DNA from: Treponema_C sp050937815
GTDB lineage: Bacteria > Spirochaetota > Spirochaetia > Treponematales > Treponemataceae
Assembly (NCBI RefSeq): GCF_050937815.1
Contig: NZ_JACDIJ010000001.1
Span: 124,001-188,000 of the forward strand
Length of the DNA: 64,000 bases
Direction of reading: 5' to 3'
Made by a program: the position numbers and the translations under genes. Of this stretch, positions 1-8,744 are shown one piece after another. Under the pieces are notes generated by a model that was given only the letters and a program-made list of their open reading frames with translations, searched no databases and was not told the origin of the DNA. Position 1 is the stretch's first letter; each line of letters opens with the position of its first letter.

Positions 1-537
1 ACTTTTTTGGTATACACATGCGTCTATTCCCTTTTCTTTTTGTGTATAGGCATTGCACCATACAATACAGTCCCGCCAAGAAACCTTGGTTACAGGCTCG
101 TTGTCGCTGCCGCTTCCGTCACTACCCTTTTTCCCCTCATTGGCAAACGTATACCCGTTTTCAGGTCGTACCGCCCAGTCGTACACTTCTTTCCATAACG
201 AATAGGGAACTTCCGTCTTTAAAAGGGCATAGGCGCTTAACTTCACCGTCCGGCCTTGTATAAAAACACCCTTCCAATAATCTTCAGATCCCGGCAATTC
301 ATAAGCAGGATTTTTTCCGGTAATAGTGACCTCGGGAATGTGCACAAAAGAATCGGGAACGGCAGGAACTGTCGGGCCGCCCGAACCGCCTCCGGCCGCA
401 TTGGGGCAGGAGGTTAAAAAGATTGTAAAGACTGCTGCGCAAAACACTGTAAGTGCCGCAATTCCTAAGCTGAAGCTGCTTTTTTGCCCCACTCGCCTAC
501 TTTTGTAGACGGTTACTGTGTTGTCGGATCTTATCAT
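1..537 (-). CDS. SUMF1/FGE-family lipoprotein, 3' end outside window
   Basis: Open frame of 179 codons running off the left edge. The start at 537 has a strong ribosome site (AAGGAGGG, complement of 541-549). Residues 22-44 form a hydrophobic signal ending in a lipobox (FLTSC), so an exported lipoprotein is expected, followed by a Gly-rich linker (AAGGGSGG). From about residue 155 the sequence VTKVSWRDCIVWCNAYT matches the start of the formylglycine-generating-enzyme/SUMF1 fold, a domain that treponemes use in many surface lipoproteins, usually without sulfatase-activating function. The catalytic-type part lies outside the window, so enzymatic activity cannot be judged. It is transcribed away from pcnB from its own promoter. 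Confidence 0.8.
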   Translation of the reverse strand, partial: MIRSDNTVTVYKSRRVGQKSSFSLGIAALTVFCAAVFTIFLTSCPNAAGGGSGGPTVPAVPDSFVHIPEVTITGKNPAYELPGSEDYWKGVFIQGRTVKLSAYALLKTEVPYSLWKEVYDWAVRPENGYTFANEGKKGSDGSGSDNEPVTKVSWRDCIVWCNAYTQKEKGIDACVYQKS

Positions 538-602
538 AAGGCCCTCCTTATGTAATTTCAGCCGTGCGGAACATAAAATTGAGTGCCTGATTGTAACGAC
601 TA

Positions 603-637
603 TAGAATATTCTAACTCACTATTTCATATAATGCAA
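603..637 (-). promoter_or_regulatory. sigma70-type promoter with palindrome over the -10
   Basis: Reading the minus strand: -35 TTGCAT (637-632), 17 bp, -10 TAGAAT (614-609), about 70 bp before the SUMF1-type lipoprotein start. The -10 lies inside a perfect 12-bp palindrome TAGAATATTCTA (603-614), which could be an operator. This is inference from sequence only. Confidence 0.5.
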
Positions 638-689
638 GGGCAAAAAGAGAGCACGGGATGTGCCGGATGTACCTATTACACAGTAAAAA

Positions 690-1814
690 TTAAGTATTGG
701 CATTGCCCGGTACCGATTTTGCTTTTTTTGTCTTAGCCGTCTTTTTTTGACTTTTTACCGGTATTCCCCGTTTTTTTAGACAAAGCCGTACCGCATATTC
801 CAATTCGGTGCGCTGCGGATTCATAGGAAGCACAAAGTTCCTGCACTCTTTCCACGCAAACTTATAAAGTTCGGCAGCCGGTGTTTTTTCGGCACTGTAC
901 CGTTCCCAATCTTCCAACAGGTCGATAAAATCGCGGATTAAAAAAACCAATTTGTTTCCCAAACGCATATCCGGATCCGCATGCTGAAGCTCGTCAAGTT
1001 CTTTTAAGCCCTGCATATAATTTTGTGCAAAGTCTTTTTTTTCGGTAATCAGCACGGCGGCGGCAGGCTGTAAATACATGTAGAGGCCCGTTTCTACACA
1101 CATGGATACGATATCATAGGCTTGGCCGGAATTGATTATTTTCAGCAATTCTTCGGTTAGGCGCGAGGGCGATACCGGCGATAATAAATGTGAAGATGCG
1201 CTTATTTTACGCCGCAGCAAAAACGGCATTTTAAAACCTGTTGACGCCGCATATTTTATTGCCCGCAGCATTCGCACCGGATCTTCTTCAAAGATTTGTT
1301 TTAAAGGAATTATCGGTACAACCCTTTTTGCGCATATATCTTTTACGCCGCCTACATAATCTATAATATGGTTTTTTGCAGGATCGTAATACAATGCATT
1401 TAAAGTAAAATCTCTGCGATGAACGTCTTCTTCAATTGTCCCGAACGTATTACCGACCGTTTTACCTTCGGCAAAAGAACGGAATGTCGTTACTTCAAAT
1501 ATTTTCGGACCAAAAAAAACGTGCACAATACGGAAGCGTTTTCCGATAATACATGAATTGCGGAATATTTTTTTTATACGGGCGGGAGTGGCGTTTGTAA
1601 CCAAATCAAAGTCTTTAGGCGTTTTGTGCAATAATAAGTCGCGCACGGCTCCGCCGACAATATAAGATTCGAATCCGTGACTTTTTAATTGACGGATTAT
1701 CCACAAAGCGTCAGGATCTATAGCGGTTTTTTTTAAACAATGTTCCGTTTCGGTGTAGATGACGGCGGTTTTTACGGGCCGGCCGTTTTTATTTGCTGTA
1801 TATCGGAATAACAC
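690..1814 (-). CDS. pcnB: poly(A) polymerase / tRNA nucleotidyltransferase family protein
   Basis: 374 residues. The class II nucleotidyltransferase head is clear: GGAVRDLLL (54-62) and the metal-binding DFDLVT at about 68-73, then EVTTFRSFAEGKTVGN, the RRDFTLNALYYD motif (about 134-145) and the DPVRMLRAIKYA motif of the neck. VHVFFGPKIFEVTTFR resembles PcnB more than a CCA-adding enzyme, so 3' polyadenylation or tailing of RNA is the likely role; CCA addition cannot be excluded. The C-terminus is Lys-rich (KSQKKTAKTKKAK), as in PcnB tails. The only upstream start is a GTG at 1814 with no ribosome site, but a promoter lies exactly before it (see 1821-1850), suggesting leaderless translation. 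Confidence 0.85.
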   Translation of the reverse strand: MLFRYTANKNGRPVKTAVIYTETEHCLKKTAIDPDALWIIRQLKSHGFESYIVGGAVRDLLLHKTPKDFDLVTNATPARIKKIFRNSCIIGKRFRIVHVFFGPKIFEVTTFRSFAEGKTVGNTFGTIEEDVHRRDFTLNALYYDPAKNHIIDYVGGVKDICAKRVVPIIPLKQIFEEDPVRMLRAIKYAASTGFKMPFLLRRKISASSHLLSPVSPSRLTEELLKIINSGQAYDIVSMCVETGLYMYLQPAAAVLITEKKDFAQNYMQGLKELDELQHADPDMRLGNKLVFLIRDFIDLLEDWERYSAEKTPAAELYKFAWKECRNFVLPMNPQRTELEYAVRLCLKKRGIPVKSQKKTAKTKKAKSVPGNANT

Positions 1815-1820
1815 CGTTTA

Positions 1821-1850
1821 ATAATAGAGCAAAAAAGCATTGCAGGTCAA
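1821..1850 (-). promoter_or_regulatory. promoter placing transcription start at the pcnB GTG
   Basis: Minus strand: -35 TTGACC (1850-1845), 18 bp, -10 TATTAT (1826-1821), then six bases and the GTG start at 1814. A start of transcription 7 bases after the -10 would coincide with the first base of the start codon. Confidence 0.5.
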
Positions 1851-1888
1851 GTATGGTTTTTTCGAAATTGTACGCCTTTTGTTAATTT

Positions 1889-2821
1889 TTAATGAGATGT
1901 AATCCACGAAAAAATATCGGCGTATACTTCATCGTAATTCAGTTCGTTAAGCATTTCGTGCCGTCCGTCCTCGTAATATTTTTCGCTCACATCTTGTATA
2001 CCGTTTTTACGGTATACGGCAGCCAAAGCACGGATTGTTTTTGTATAGCCGCCGACGGGATCCGCCGTTCCGGCAAATAAAAAAACGGGCAAATCGCCTC
2101 TGATACCCGCCATGTTTTTTTTGCGGTGAATACGGCTTAAACCTGCGGTTAAATCGTAAAAAAAGCCCGCCGTACACAAAAAACCGCACAGAGGGTCGGC
2201 TTCGTATTTTTTTACCTGATCTTTATCGCGCGAAAGCCATGCAAAGGGACTGTTTTTTTCGGATTCGGGAATTCTGTCCAAATAAGACGAAAAACTGAGC
2301 TTATCCAAAAATTTTGAGCGGTAACGGGAGCCTTTAAAACATTTTACCGCAGCGGCAATACGGTTGCCGGCAATGCTCAATGCTAAGCGCGGCCCTGCAG
2401 TTCCGGATAAAATGCATGCGTCTATTTCGTTTGAAAACTGCTCGATAAAAGACTGCGCGACAAACGAACCGAACGAGTGTCCGAACAGGATAATTTTAGC
2501 CTGCGGAAAATCGAGGCGGCTTTTTTGTATAATGCGGCGCAAATCCGAAACAACCCGCTGAAATCCGTCTTTTTCGGCTAAAAAGCCCAAATCGTCTTCA
2601 CAAACAGCGGTTTTTCCGTGTCCGCGGTGATCGTGCGCATAAACCGCAATACCGTTTTCGGCTAAAAAACGTGCAAAACGGTCGTAACGCAGCGCATATT
2701 CGGCCATACCGTGGCTTATAACTACAACATACCGTATTCCGATTTCCGGAATCCATGTATGCAGTGCAAGGCGCGCACCGTCATCCATAGCGACAAAGTC
2801 GCTTTTTGTATTGATTTTCAT
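1889..2821 (-). CDS. alpha/beta hydrolase, monoacylglycerol lipase/lysophospholipase type
   Basis: 310 residues, ATG start with a strong GGAGGGG site. The fold motifs of the serine aminopeptidase S33/Hydrolase_4 family are present: oxyanion region ISHGMAEY (35-42), DHRGHGK (64-70), nucleophile elbow GHSFGS (114-119), the acid in GTADPVG (about 256-262) and the base in GRHEMLNE (about 286-293). No signal peptide is seen, so a cytoplasmic lipase/esterase acting on monoacylglycerols or lysophospholipids is the usual role. It is divergent from the RNA methyltransferase gene across a 56-bp gap. Substrate is unknown. Confidence 0.8.
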   Translation of the reverse strand: MKINTKSDFVAMDDGARLALHTWIPEIGIRYVVVISHGMAEYALRYDRFARFLAENGIAVYAHDHRGHGKTAVCEDDLGFLAEKDGFQRVVSDLRRIIQKSRLDFPQAKIILFGHSFGSFVAQSFIEQFSNEIDACILSGTAGPRLALSIAGNRIAAAVKCFKGSRYRSKFLDKLSFSSYLDRIPESEKNSPFAWLSRDKDQVKKYEADPLCGFLCTAGFFYDLTAGLSRIHRKKNMAGIRGDLPVFLFAGTADPVGGYTKTIRALAAVYRKNGIQDVSEKYYEDGRHEMLNELNYDEVYADIFSWITSH

Positions 2822-2842
2822 AGCCCCCTCCGTTTACGGTTT

Positions 2843-2871
2843 TTGACTCGCAGCGGTATTTTTGTTATACT
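2843..2871 (+). promoter_or_regulatory. sigma70-type promoter directly abutting a GTG start
   Basis: -35 TTGACT (2843-2848), 17 bp, -10 TATACT (2866-2871), then six bases and the GTG at 2878. No ribosome site fits between promoter and start codon, so a leaderless mRNA is likely. Confidence 0.6.
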
Positions 2872-2877
2872 GTATCC

Positions 2878-4158
2878 GTGATTGAAATTATAGCACAAAA
2901 AGCGGTTTTTGGGGGAGATTGTATCGGAAAAATCGACGGAAAAACCGTTTTTATCGGTCAAAATACGTATAAAATCGATAAAGCCGCCGACAAAACGCCG
3001 CACGCGTTATATCCGTCCGGGGCATTGCCCGGAGAAACTGTCGAAATAGATATCGTCGATTCAAAAAAAGACTACGACAAAGCTGTCGTAACGAGGGTTT
3101 TAAAAGCGTCAAAACACCGCATACCTCCCTTTTGCCCGCTTTACGGCCGTTGCGGCGGCTGTAATTTTCAATATGCGGACTATGCATATCAGGTAGAATT
3201 AAAAAAAAGTATTGTGGAAGACATAATGCAGCGTTCATTCGGTAAAGACGGTATCGGTTTTCCTCCCGTACACACCGTTTTCGGCCCCGATACCGAATAC
3301 CGCAGCAGGTTCCAATTTTATGAGGGCGGATTAAAAGAGCGCAATTCACATACTGTCGTACCTCTTGACGATTGTCCCTGCGCGGTAAAGCCGTTAAGAA
3401 CCTTTTTACAAAACGGACTTTTAAAACAAAGCGATTTTTCAAAGCGCGTAAACGTTTTTGCCGACGAGCGCCTTATCGACGCCGATTTTTCCCGCTCGGG
3501 AAAAAAGCCGGCGGATATACATAAGGTTGTATGTGCAAGCGGTAATTCGAGCATATGTACAATGAAAATTGCGGGTAAAAGGATTGCTTTTGACGTAAAC
3601 GGCTTTTTTCAGTCAAATATGCCCATGCTTGAAAAAACCTTAAGCCTTATAAGCGGCGGTTTATGCGGCGAACGCCTCTTGGATATGTACGGCGGAACGG
3701 GGATTTTATCGCTTTTTGCGGCCGCGCACTTTACTTCGGTAACAATTGTGGAATCCGATAAACGTTCCGTGTCGTTTGCAAAGCAAAATTACAGGGAAAA
3801 CGGCATACAATGCGCTTTATCCGTACAGGTAAAGCGCGGCCGCGACTGGGCACTCGAACAGATAAGACGCAAAAATGCGGCGGGGCGTTTTGACGCGGTT
3901 ATTATAGACCCGCCGCGCACGGGAATGGAAAAAGAAGTAACCGATTATTTGTGTATGCATAAACCGCCGCTTATCCGCTCACTGTCGTGCGACCCTGCAA
4001 CTCATGCCCGCGATTTAAAACGCTTGGCTCAAGCCGGCTATACAATCGAAAAATTATATATGCTCGATTTTTATCCGCACACATCGCATATAGAAACGCT
4101 TGCTTTTTTGAACTGCACGGCAAAATCCGCCGAAAAAAGCGGCAGGAGTGATATATGA
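2878..4158 (+). CDS. TrmA/RumA-family uracil-C5 RNA methyltransferase
   Basis: 426 residues. An N-terminal TRAM-like segment (1-75) starts at the GTG; CPLYGRCGGCNFQYA (86-100) supplies three Cys of the 4Fe-4S cluster. The SAM-binding motif LLDMYGGTGILSLF is near 265, followed by VIIDPPRTGMEKEV and the catalytic-Cys motif SLSCDPATHARDL (about 370-382). This is the RlmD/RlmCD/TrmA group that makes m5U in 23S rRNA or tRNA; which base is modified cannot be told. The GTG is favoured because the TRAM homology begins there. The stop overlaps the next gene's start (ATGA), so the two are co-transcribed. Confidence 0.85.
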   Translation: MIEIIAQKAVFGGDCIGKIDGKTVFIGQNTYKIDKAADKTPHALYPSGALPGETVEIDIVDSKKDYDKAVVTRVLKASKHRIPPFCPLYGRCGGCNFQYADYAYQVELKKSIVEDIMQRSFGKDGIGFPPVHTVFGPDTEYRSRFQFYEGGLKERNSHTVVPLDDCPCAVKPLRTFLQNGLLKQSDFSKRVNVFADERLIDADFSRSGKKPADIHKVVCASGNSSICTMKIAGKRIAFDVNGFFQSNMPMLEKTLSLISGGLCGERLLDMYGGTGILSLFAAAHFTSVTIVESDKRSVSFAKQNYRENGIQCALSVQVKRGRDWALEQIRRKNAAGRFDAVIIDPPRTGMEKEVTDYLCMHKPPLIRSLSCDPATHARDLKRLAQAGYTIEKLYMLDFYPHTSHIETLAFLNCTAKSAEKSGRSDI

Positions 4159-6062
4159 AAGCGGCTGTTCAAACCGTAAAACGGTATCCGATTCTTTTTT
4201 TATTTTGCGCCGCTGCGGTTTTTGTCTTCGGACAAACGCCTTCAAACAAAGGCAAGGCGAAAACCGCCGGAGCCGACGACGCTTCGAAACCGTTGTGGCA
4301 ATCGGTTTTAGGGGGCGATGCCGTTTCTTCTCCGAAGCGTACGAGCTACGGTTTTGTCGGCTTAAGCGAAGGAAAAATCTTAAGCGCATGTACGGGAAAC
4401 GGAACGGTTATTTGGCGGCGCAGTTTACCCGATTCGCCTTCGGCATGGTTTACCGTAAGCGCTTACAATTTTATATATCTTGTGTCCGAAGACGGCACAA
4501 AGCTTGCGCTGTACAATCCCGACGGCATTATGCTGTGGCAAACAGTATTGGAAGAAAAAGCCGTAAGCGACCCCTTATGCGGCCGCGACGGCAGGGTGTT
4601 TATAGCCGGGAAAAATTCGCTCAGCTGTTACGGAACGCAGGGAACAAAAAAATGGACGCTTTCTCTTCCGCAAGCCGGCCGTTTCGCTTTACAGGAAATG
4701 AACGACGGAAGCGTTCTGTATATTCCCGAAGCGAAAAAAAACGGTGCAAGTATGGGAATCCGCATATCACCCTACGGAGAATTGATTGAAGATATCGTTT
4801 TTACCGCCGAAATTTCATGTCTAGCCTCGCACGAAAGCGGCCTTATACTCGGCTTTAAAACGGGGACGGTCGGCTGCGCTTCGGTTTTAAAGTCGGTAAC
4901 AAAAACGCTGTGGTCAATTCCTCCGCAAAAAAGCGGATCCGTTCCCGGTTTAATTATACCGGGCAGTCAGGGGTTTTGCGTTTTGTATTCCGATTTTACT
5001 TTGTGCGAATACGATTTTCAAAAACGTTCCGTTTTATGGAGTGCACAAAACAGCCGCTTAAAACCGGGAGAAAACTTTTTTGCGGCCTACGACACGGATT
5101 CTTACCTGTTTGCGCACACTGCACCTTCGGGTACCTATGCGGCATCTTATACGGCAGCCGGAATCCCGGAACAAAATGAAAAAAAATCGAACGGCGGTGC
5201 AAAAAACGGAGGAACAAACCGCGATAAACGCGATAAAAAAGACGAAAGCAAAAATAACGACAAAGCTGACAAAGCGCCGCAGCGCTTGCTGTGGGAACGG
5301 GAAATAAAAACGGCGGCGGATTCGCGCTTTCCGCTCATTACGTCCACACTCCACTTAATTGTCTGCGGTAAAAACTGGGTTGTGTCGGCCTATGATTTAA
5401 AAAATAAAAACGAAAACATAAAGCCGCCGATTTACGACTTTGAACCCTACCGCATACAAAACTATGCGGGTTTTACCAATACGATAGAGCGTTTAGCAAA
5501 AGAAACCGAACAAGCCGTCCGCAGCGCACGTTACGAAAAAAATGCGGATGTTGCCGAGCATTTAAGGGCGGGAAATTACGGCGTAAAAGAATACGGGTAT
5601 AAAAAGCGTATACAAAACGCACTGAACTCATATGCGGAAGATTATCTTTTGCCGAACCGCCGCAGTACGGATACCGTAGAAAAAACGACAACGCTCGCAC
5701 TTATGGCGCAATTCGAAACAACCGATTTTAACTATGCCGTTCCCCTGTTTTTGAAAAACGAAGAAGAACCCGTTTTGCTTGCCGCCGCTATGCGTTGTGC
5801 AGGTTCTATTGGCTACGATCCGGACGGCAAAATGCTTGAAGCCATAGAACACTTGTATGCGACAAAAAAAACGGTTTTGCCCGACCCCGTTCTTGTGGAA
5901 CTTGCCGAAGCCGTATATGCGCTGTGCCGTTACATGGGGCGGCCGGCTTTTATCAAACGGGGTAAAGCCGTATTATCCGATATGCTTACATCGGGCAAAA
6001 GCGGCAGCGTTCAAAACAAGGTACGGGCTGTTATGCTGCGCTTTATAGCGCTGGAACAGTAA
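4155..6062 (+). CDS. exported beta-propeller (PQQ/WD-like) protein
   Basis: 635 residues with a Sec signal (about 10-27, YPILFLFCAAAVFVFGQ). Residues 45-430 show repeated blade-like units with Trp in LWQS, VIWRRSLP, IMLWQTVL, KKWTLSLP, LLWERE and short Asp/Gly turns, as in PQQ-binding-like propellers. A highly charged low-complexity insertion (about 345-373, Lys/Asp/Asn-rich) interrupts the propeller. The C-terminal 200 residues look helical and may be HEAT-like (repeated ALxxYAEDY, LAAAMRCAGSIG). Function unknown; an outer-membrane or periplasmic scaffold role would be a guess. It is translationally coupled to the RNA methyltransferase by a 4-bp overlap. Confidence 0.6.
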   Translation: MKAAVQTVKRYPILFLFCAAAVFVFGQTPSNKGKAKTAGADDASKPLWQSVLGGDAVSSPKRTSYGFVGLSEGKILSACTGNGTVIWRRSLPDSPSAWFTVSAYNFIYLVSEDGTKLALYNPDGIMLWQTVLEEKAVSDPLCGRDGRVFIAGKNSLSCYGTQGTKKWTLSLPQAGRFALQEMNDGSVLYIPEAKKNGASMGIRISPYGELIEDIVFTAEISCLASHESGLILGFKTGTVGCASVLKSVTKTLWSIPPQKSGSVPGLIIPGSQGFCVLYSDFTLCEYDFQKRSVLWSAQNSRLKPGENFFAAYDTDSYLFAHTAPSGTYAASYTAAGIPEQNEKKSNGGAKNGGTNRDKRDKKDESKNNDKADKAPQRLLWEREIKTAADSRFPLITSTLHLIVCGKNWVVSAYDLKNKNENIKPPIYDFEPYRIQNYAGFTNTIERLAKETEQAVRSARYEKNADVAEHLRAGNYGVKEYGYKKRIQNALNSYAEDYLLPNRRSTDTVEKTTTLALMAQFETTDFNYAVPLFLKNEEEPVLLAAAMRCAGSIGYDPDGKMLEAIEHLYATKKTVLPDPVLVELAEAVYALCRYMGRPAFIKRGKAVLSDMLTSGKSGSVQNKVRAVMLRFIALEQ

Positions 6063-6069
6063 AAAAGGG

Positions 6070-6099
6070 TTGGCATTTTAGCGATTTTTGCATTATACT
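6070..6099 (+). promoter_or_regulatory. candidate promoter of the P83/100 gene
   Basis: -35 TTGGCA (6070-6075), 18 bp, -10 TATACT (6094-6099), about 70 bp upstream of the start at 6172. It lies just after the stop of the preceding gene. Confidence 0.4.
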
Positions 6100-6171
6100 A
6101 TATAAGACTGTATAAGCCGGGTGTCCGAAAACCGACGGATTTTTGCGGCAGTTCCGGATTCGGAGGATATG

Positions 6172-7728
6172 ATGAAAAAATACATGTTTTTGTTGAGTGT
6201 CTTTGTTTTTTTCTCAGTAATGCTGAATGCTTTGGAAGTTGACAGAGCCGAAATAGAATCGGCCGGTTCCGCCGCTTCCGTAGTATTTATAAACTATTCG
6301 GGGCCGCATCAAATTATAAATACGGCGGATCAAATTCGAAGCATCGGAAGCGGTTTGGCCGGTGCCGTTATGCAAAATCCGCAACGGGAAAGTACGGCCG
6401 GACAGTCGGCTCGTTACTATGTTATCCATGCGGTAGATCCGTCGGTTAAAGAAAAACTCGATGCCGACATATTGATTTTAGGCGAGCGGGCTATCGTAGA
6501 CCATATAGATAATGTCCGGCGCATTATAGCCGCTTATTTGGAAGGCGCATACGGCTACAGCCGAAAAGATGCCGAAACTTTGGCGGTTTTTGTTACCGTA
6601 TACAATGCCGTATACCGCGGCAACATGGATGCGTTTAATCAAAAATATAAAACGGTTGTTACCAAGCATTTGACCAAGGATAAAGCCGGTTTAGCGCTCA
6701 ATTATGAAGAATGGCCGGGAAAAACGCAGATTGTCATTCCCTTATCCGACATACAGGCAAAGGGACTCGGAACCATAGAAACAAGCGTTATTTCGGACTC
6801 AAAGGTTATCGAATCGATGAAAAAAGAGCCGGATAAAAGTATCGATGAACGTAAAAGTATGGTTACGATAAAAGAAAAAGAAGCCGAAAAATCACAGATA
6901 AAAGCCGAACAAGCGCAAAAAAAAGCCGTAGAAGCTAAAAAAGAAGCGGCCGTAGAAAAGAAAAAAACGGAAGAAATAAAAAAAGAAGCGGTACAGGCTA
7001 AAAAAGAAGCCGAAGCAAAACCCGGCGATAAAGAAGCGCAAAAAAAAGCCGAAACAAAGCAAAAAGAGTTGGTAAAGCAAGAAGAAAAAACGGCCGAAGC
7101 CGAAAAAAAAGCCCGCACGCTGGAAAAAAGAGCCGAAACGGAACAAATAATAGCGGATAAAAAGCAAACCGAAGCTCAAAAAGAACGGATAGAAATTGCA
7201 AAAGACCAACAGCAGCTTATCCGCGAAAGTGCGGGTTTGGATTCGGTTATAAAAGCGGCTTACGGTCTTAAAATTACCGACGAAAGAGAACGGCTTTCCG
7301 CTATGGTTTTAGTCGATACAAAAACCGGCCGCACGGTAAAAGAATCGCCGGTAACCGTTATCCGCAACCGTGTTATCTATCCTTCCGGCAAAGATTATAT
7401 TGCCGTAGCGGGAAAGACCGGCGGCAATGCGGCGGTCAGATTGGTAAAACTCGATGCCAAAAATATGGAAATAATCGCTCAAAGCGAAGAAACGCTTGCA
7501 ACCGATTCGGTACTGGTAAAAGAAGGCGAGTTTTACTATGTGGTTATTCAAGACGGTAAAAACTATGTTGCGGCAAAATACGATGCGAATTTAAAGCAGG
7601 TTTTAAAATCGAACGTTCCCGTTATTGCCGGTACTCCGATTACCGTTACCCCCGAAGGAGTTATGGTAACCGATACTTACGGTTTTGCAAAACTGCTTAA
7701 AACGGAAGATTTGCAGGGTGTAGAATAA
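6172..7728 (+). CDS. P83/100 (Borrelia P83/P93 antigen) family protein
   Basis: 518 residues from the ATG at 6172, chosen because GGAGG at 6162-6166 sits 5 nt before it; a GTG at 6121 would give an implausible leader. Signal peptide MKKYMFLLSVFVFFSVMLNA. An N-terminal globular part (to about residue 210) is followed by a long Lys/Glu/Ala coiled-coil region (about 215-360, repeats of KKEAxxAKKxAE), then a C-terminal beta-rich domain (about 380-518). This order matches the spirochaete P83/100 family first described as a Lyme antigen. Role unknown; exported and probably periplasmic. A hairpin terminator follows. Confidence 0.8.
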   Translation: MKKYMFLLSVFVFFSVMLNALEVDRAEIESAGSAASVVFINYSGPHQIINTADQIRSIGSGLAGAVMQNPQRESTAGQSARYYVIHAVDPSVKEKLDADILILGERAIVDHIDNVRRIIAAYLEGAYGYSRKDAETLAVFVTVYNAVYRGNMDAFNQKYKTVVTKHLTKDKAGLALNYEEWPGKTQIVIPLSDIQAKGLGTIETSVISDSKVIESMKKEPDKSIDERKSMVTIKEKEAEKSQIKAEQAQKKAVEAKKEAAVEKKKTEEIKKEAVQAKKEAEAKPGDKEAQKKAETKQKELVKQEEKTAEAEKKARTLEKRAETEQIIADKKQTEAQKERIEIAKDQQQLIRESAGLDSVIKAAYGLKITDERERLSAMVLVDTKTGRTVKESPVTVIRNRVIYPSGKDYIAVAGKTGGNAAVRLVKLDAKNMEIIAQSEETLATDSVLVKEGEFYYVVIQDGKNYVAAKYDANLKQVLKSNVPVIAGTPITVTPEGVMVTDTYGFAKLLKTEDLQGVE

Positions 7729-7765
7729 AGATAAAAGCCGGACAAAGAAAACGCTTTTTGTCCTC

Positions 7766-7802
7766 GGGCGGTTTTCCGAAAAACGGTGCCGCCCTTTTTT
7801 TT
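7766..7802 (+). terminator. rho-independent terminator after the P83/100 gene
   Basis: GGGCGG (7766-7771) pairs with CCGCCC (7789-7794), followed by eight T (7795-7802). It stands 38 bp after the P83/100 stop and before the true lipA start at 7824. Confidence 0.7.
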
Positions 7803-7823
7803 AAGTTTGTTTTTAAGGTTTGT

Positions 7824-8729
7824 ATGGATTTAAAAAAGCCCGAATGGTTAAAAATAAAGTACCGCGAAACCGACCTTTCCGAAGTCGCTTTGTTGATGAA
7901 AGAGCTTTCGCTGAATACGGTGTGCAAGGAGGCCGCCTGCCCCAACCTCTGCGAGTGCTATAAAAAGGGAACGGCAACCTTTATGATTTTGGGCAGACAG
8001 TGTACGAGAAACTGCCGCTTTTGCAATGTGGAGTGCGCTCCCCCCTCGCCCGTCGATAAAGACGAGCCCCTTCACGTTGCCGAGGCGGTACAAAAACTGC
8101 GCCTTAAATATGCGGTTATTACAAGCGTTACGCGCGACGATTTACCCGACGAGGGGGCCGAGCACTTTGCGCAAACAATAGAAGCAATTCACTCTTTATG
8201 CCCCGGTGTAAAAGTTGAAGTGCTTATTCCCGATATGCACGCAAAAAAAGAGCTTTTGGACAGGGTTTTGCAAGCCCGCCCGGATGTATTGAATCACAAT
8301 GTCGAAACGATCGAGCGCCTCTACCCTTCCGTGCGCCCGCAAGCCCGCTATGAGCGTTCGTTAAAAGTTTTGGCATATGCAAAGCGGAATTATCCGGATA
8401 TTTTTACCAAAACGGGGATTATGGTCGGCTTGGGCGAAACGAGCGATGAGGTTTTAAAGCTTATGGACGATGTGCGGGAAGCGGGCTGCGACATTATGAC
8501 AATCGGCCAATATTTACGCCCTTCGGCGGCACATATCGAAGTTACGGAATACGTAAGGCCCGAGCAGTTTGCAGAATACAAAAAAATCGGCCTTAAAAAG
8601 GGCTTCCGTTACGTTGCAAGCGCTCCCTTTGTGCGCAGTTCTTACAATGCTTCGGAAGCGTTGTGCGGAAACGAAAGCATTTGTACACACGAACATGTAC
8701 AAAACTCCGATGCAGCCTGTGCTTGCTGA
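7824..8729 (+). CDS. lipA: lipoyl synthase
   Basis: 301 residues from ATG 7824; an in-frame TTG at 7758 lies before the terminator and is rejected. Auxiliary cluster motif CKEAACPNLCEC (CX4CX5C) and radical-SAM motif CTRNCRFC (CX3CX2C) are intact, as are the VTRDDLPDEGA and LNHNVET motifs. The enzyme inserts two sulfurs into octanoyl groups on E2/GcvH domains to make lipoyl. The gene is directly followed by lplA (15 bp), pairing de novo sulfur insertion with ligation of free lipoate or octanoate. The last 20 residues (Cys/His-rich) extend beyond the usual end. Confidence 0.95.
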   Translation: MDLKKPEWLKIKYRETDLSEVALLMKELSLNTVCKEAACPNLCECYKKGTATFMILGRQCTRNCRFCNVECAPPSPVDKDEPLHVAEAVQKLRLKYAVITSVTRDDLPDEGAEHFAQTIEAIHSLCPGVKVEVLIPDMHAKKELLDRVLQARPDVLNHNVETIERLYPSVRPQARYERSLKVLAYAKRNYPDIFTKTGIMVGLGETSDEVLKLMDDVREAGCDIMTIGQYLRPSAAHIEVTEYVRPEQFAEYKKIGLKKGFRYVASAPFVRSSYNASEALCGNESICTHEHVQNSDAACAC

Positions 8730-8744
8730 GCCGGGAACGGAAGT

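Noticed and set aside
6702..7209. Long minus-strand frames inside the P83/100 gene
   Set aside because: They are mirror frames of the Lys/Glu repeat region (Phe/Ser/Ala-rich, no ribosome site).
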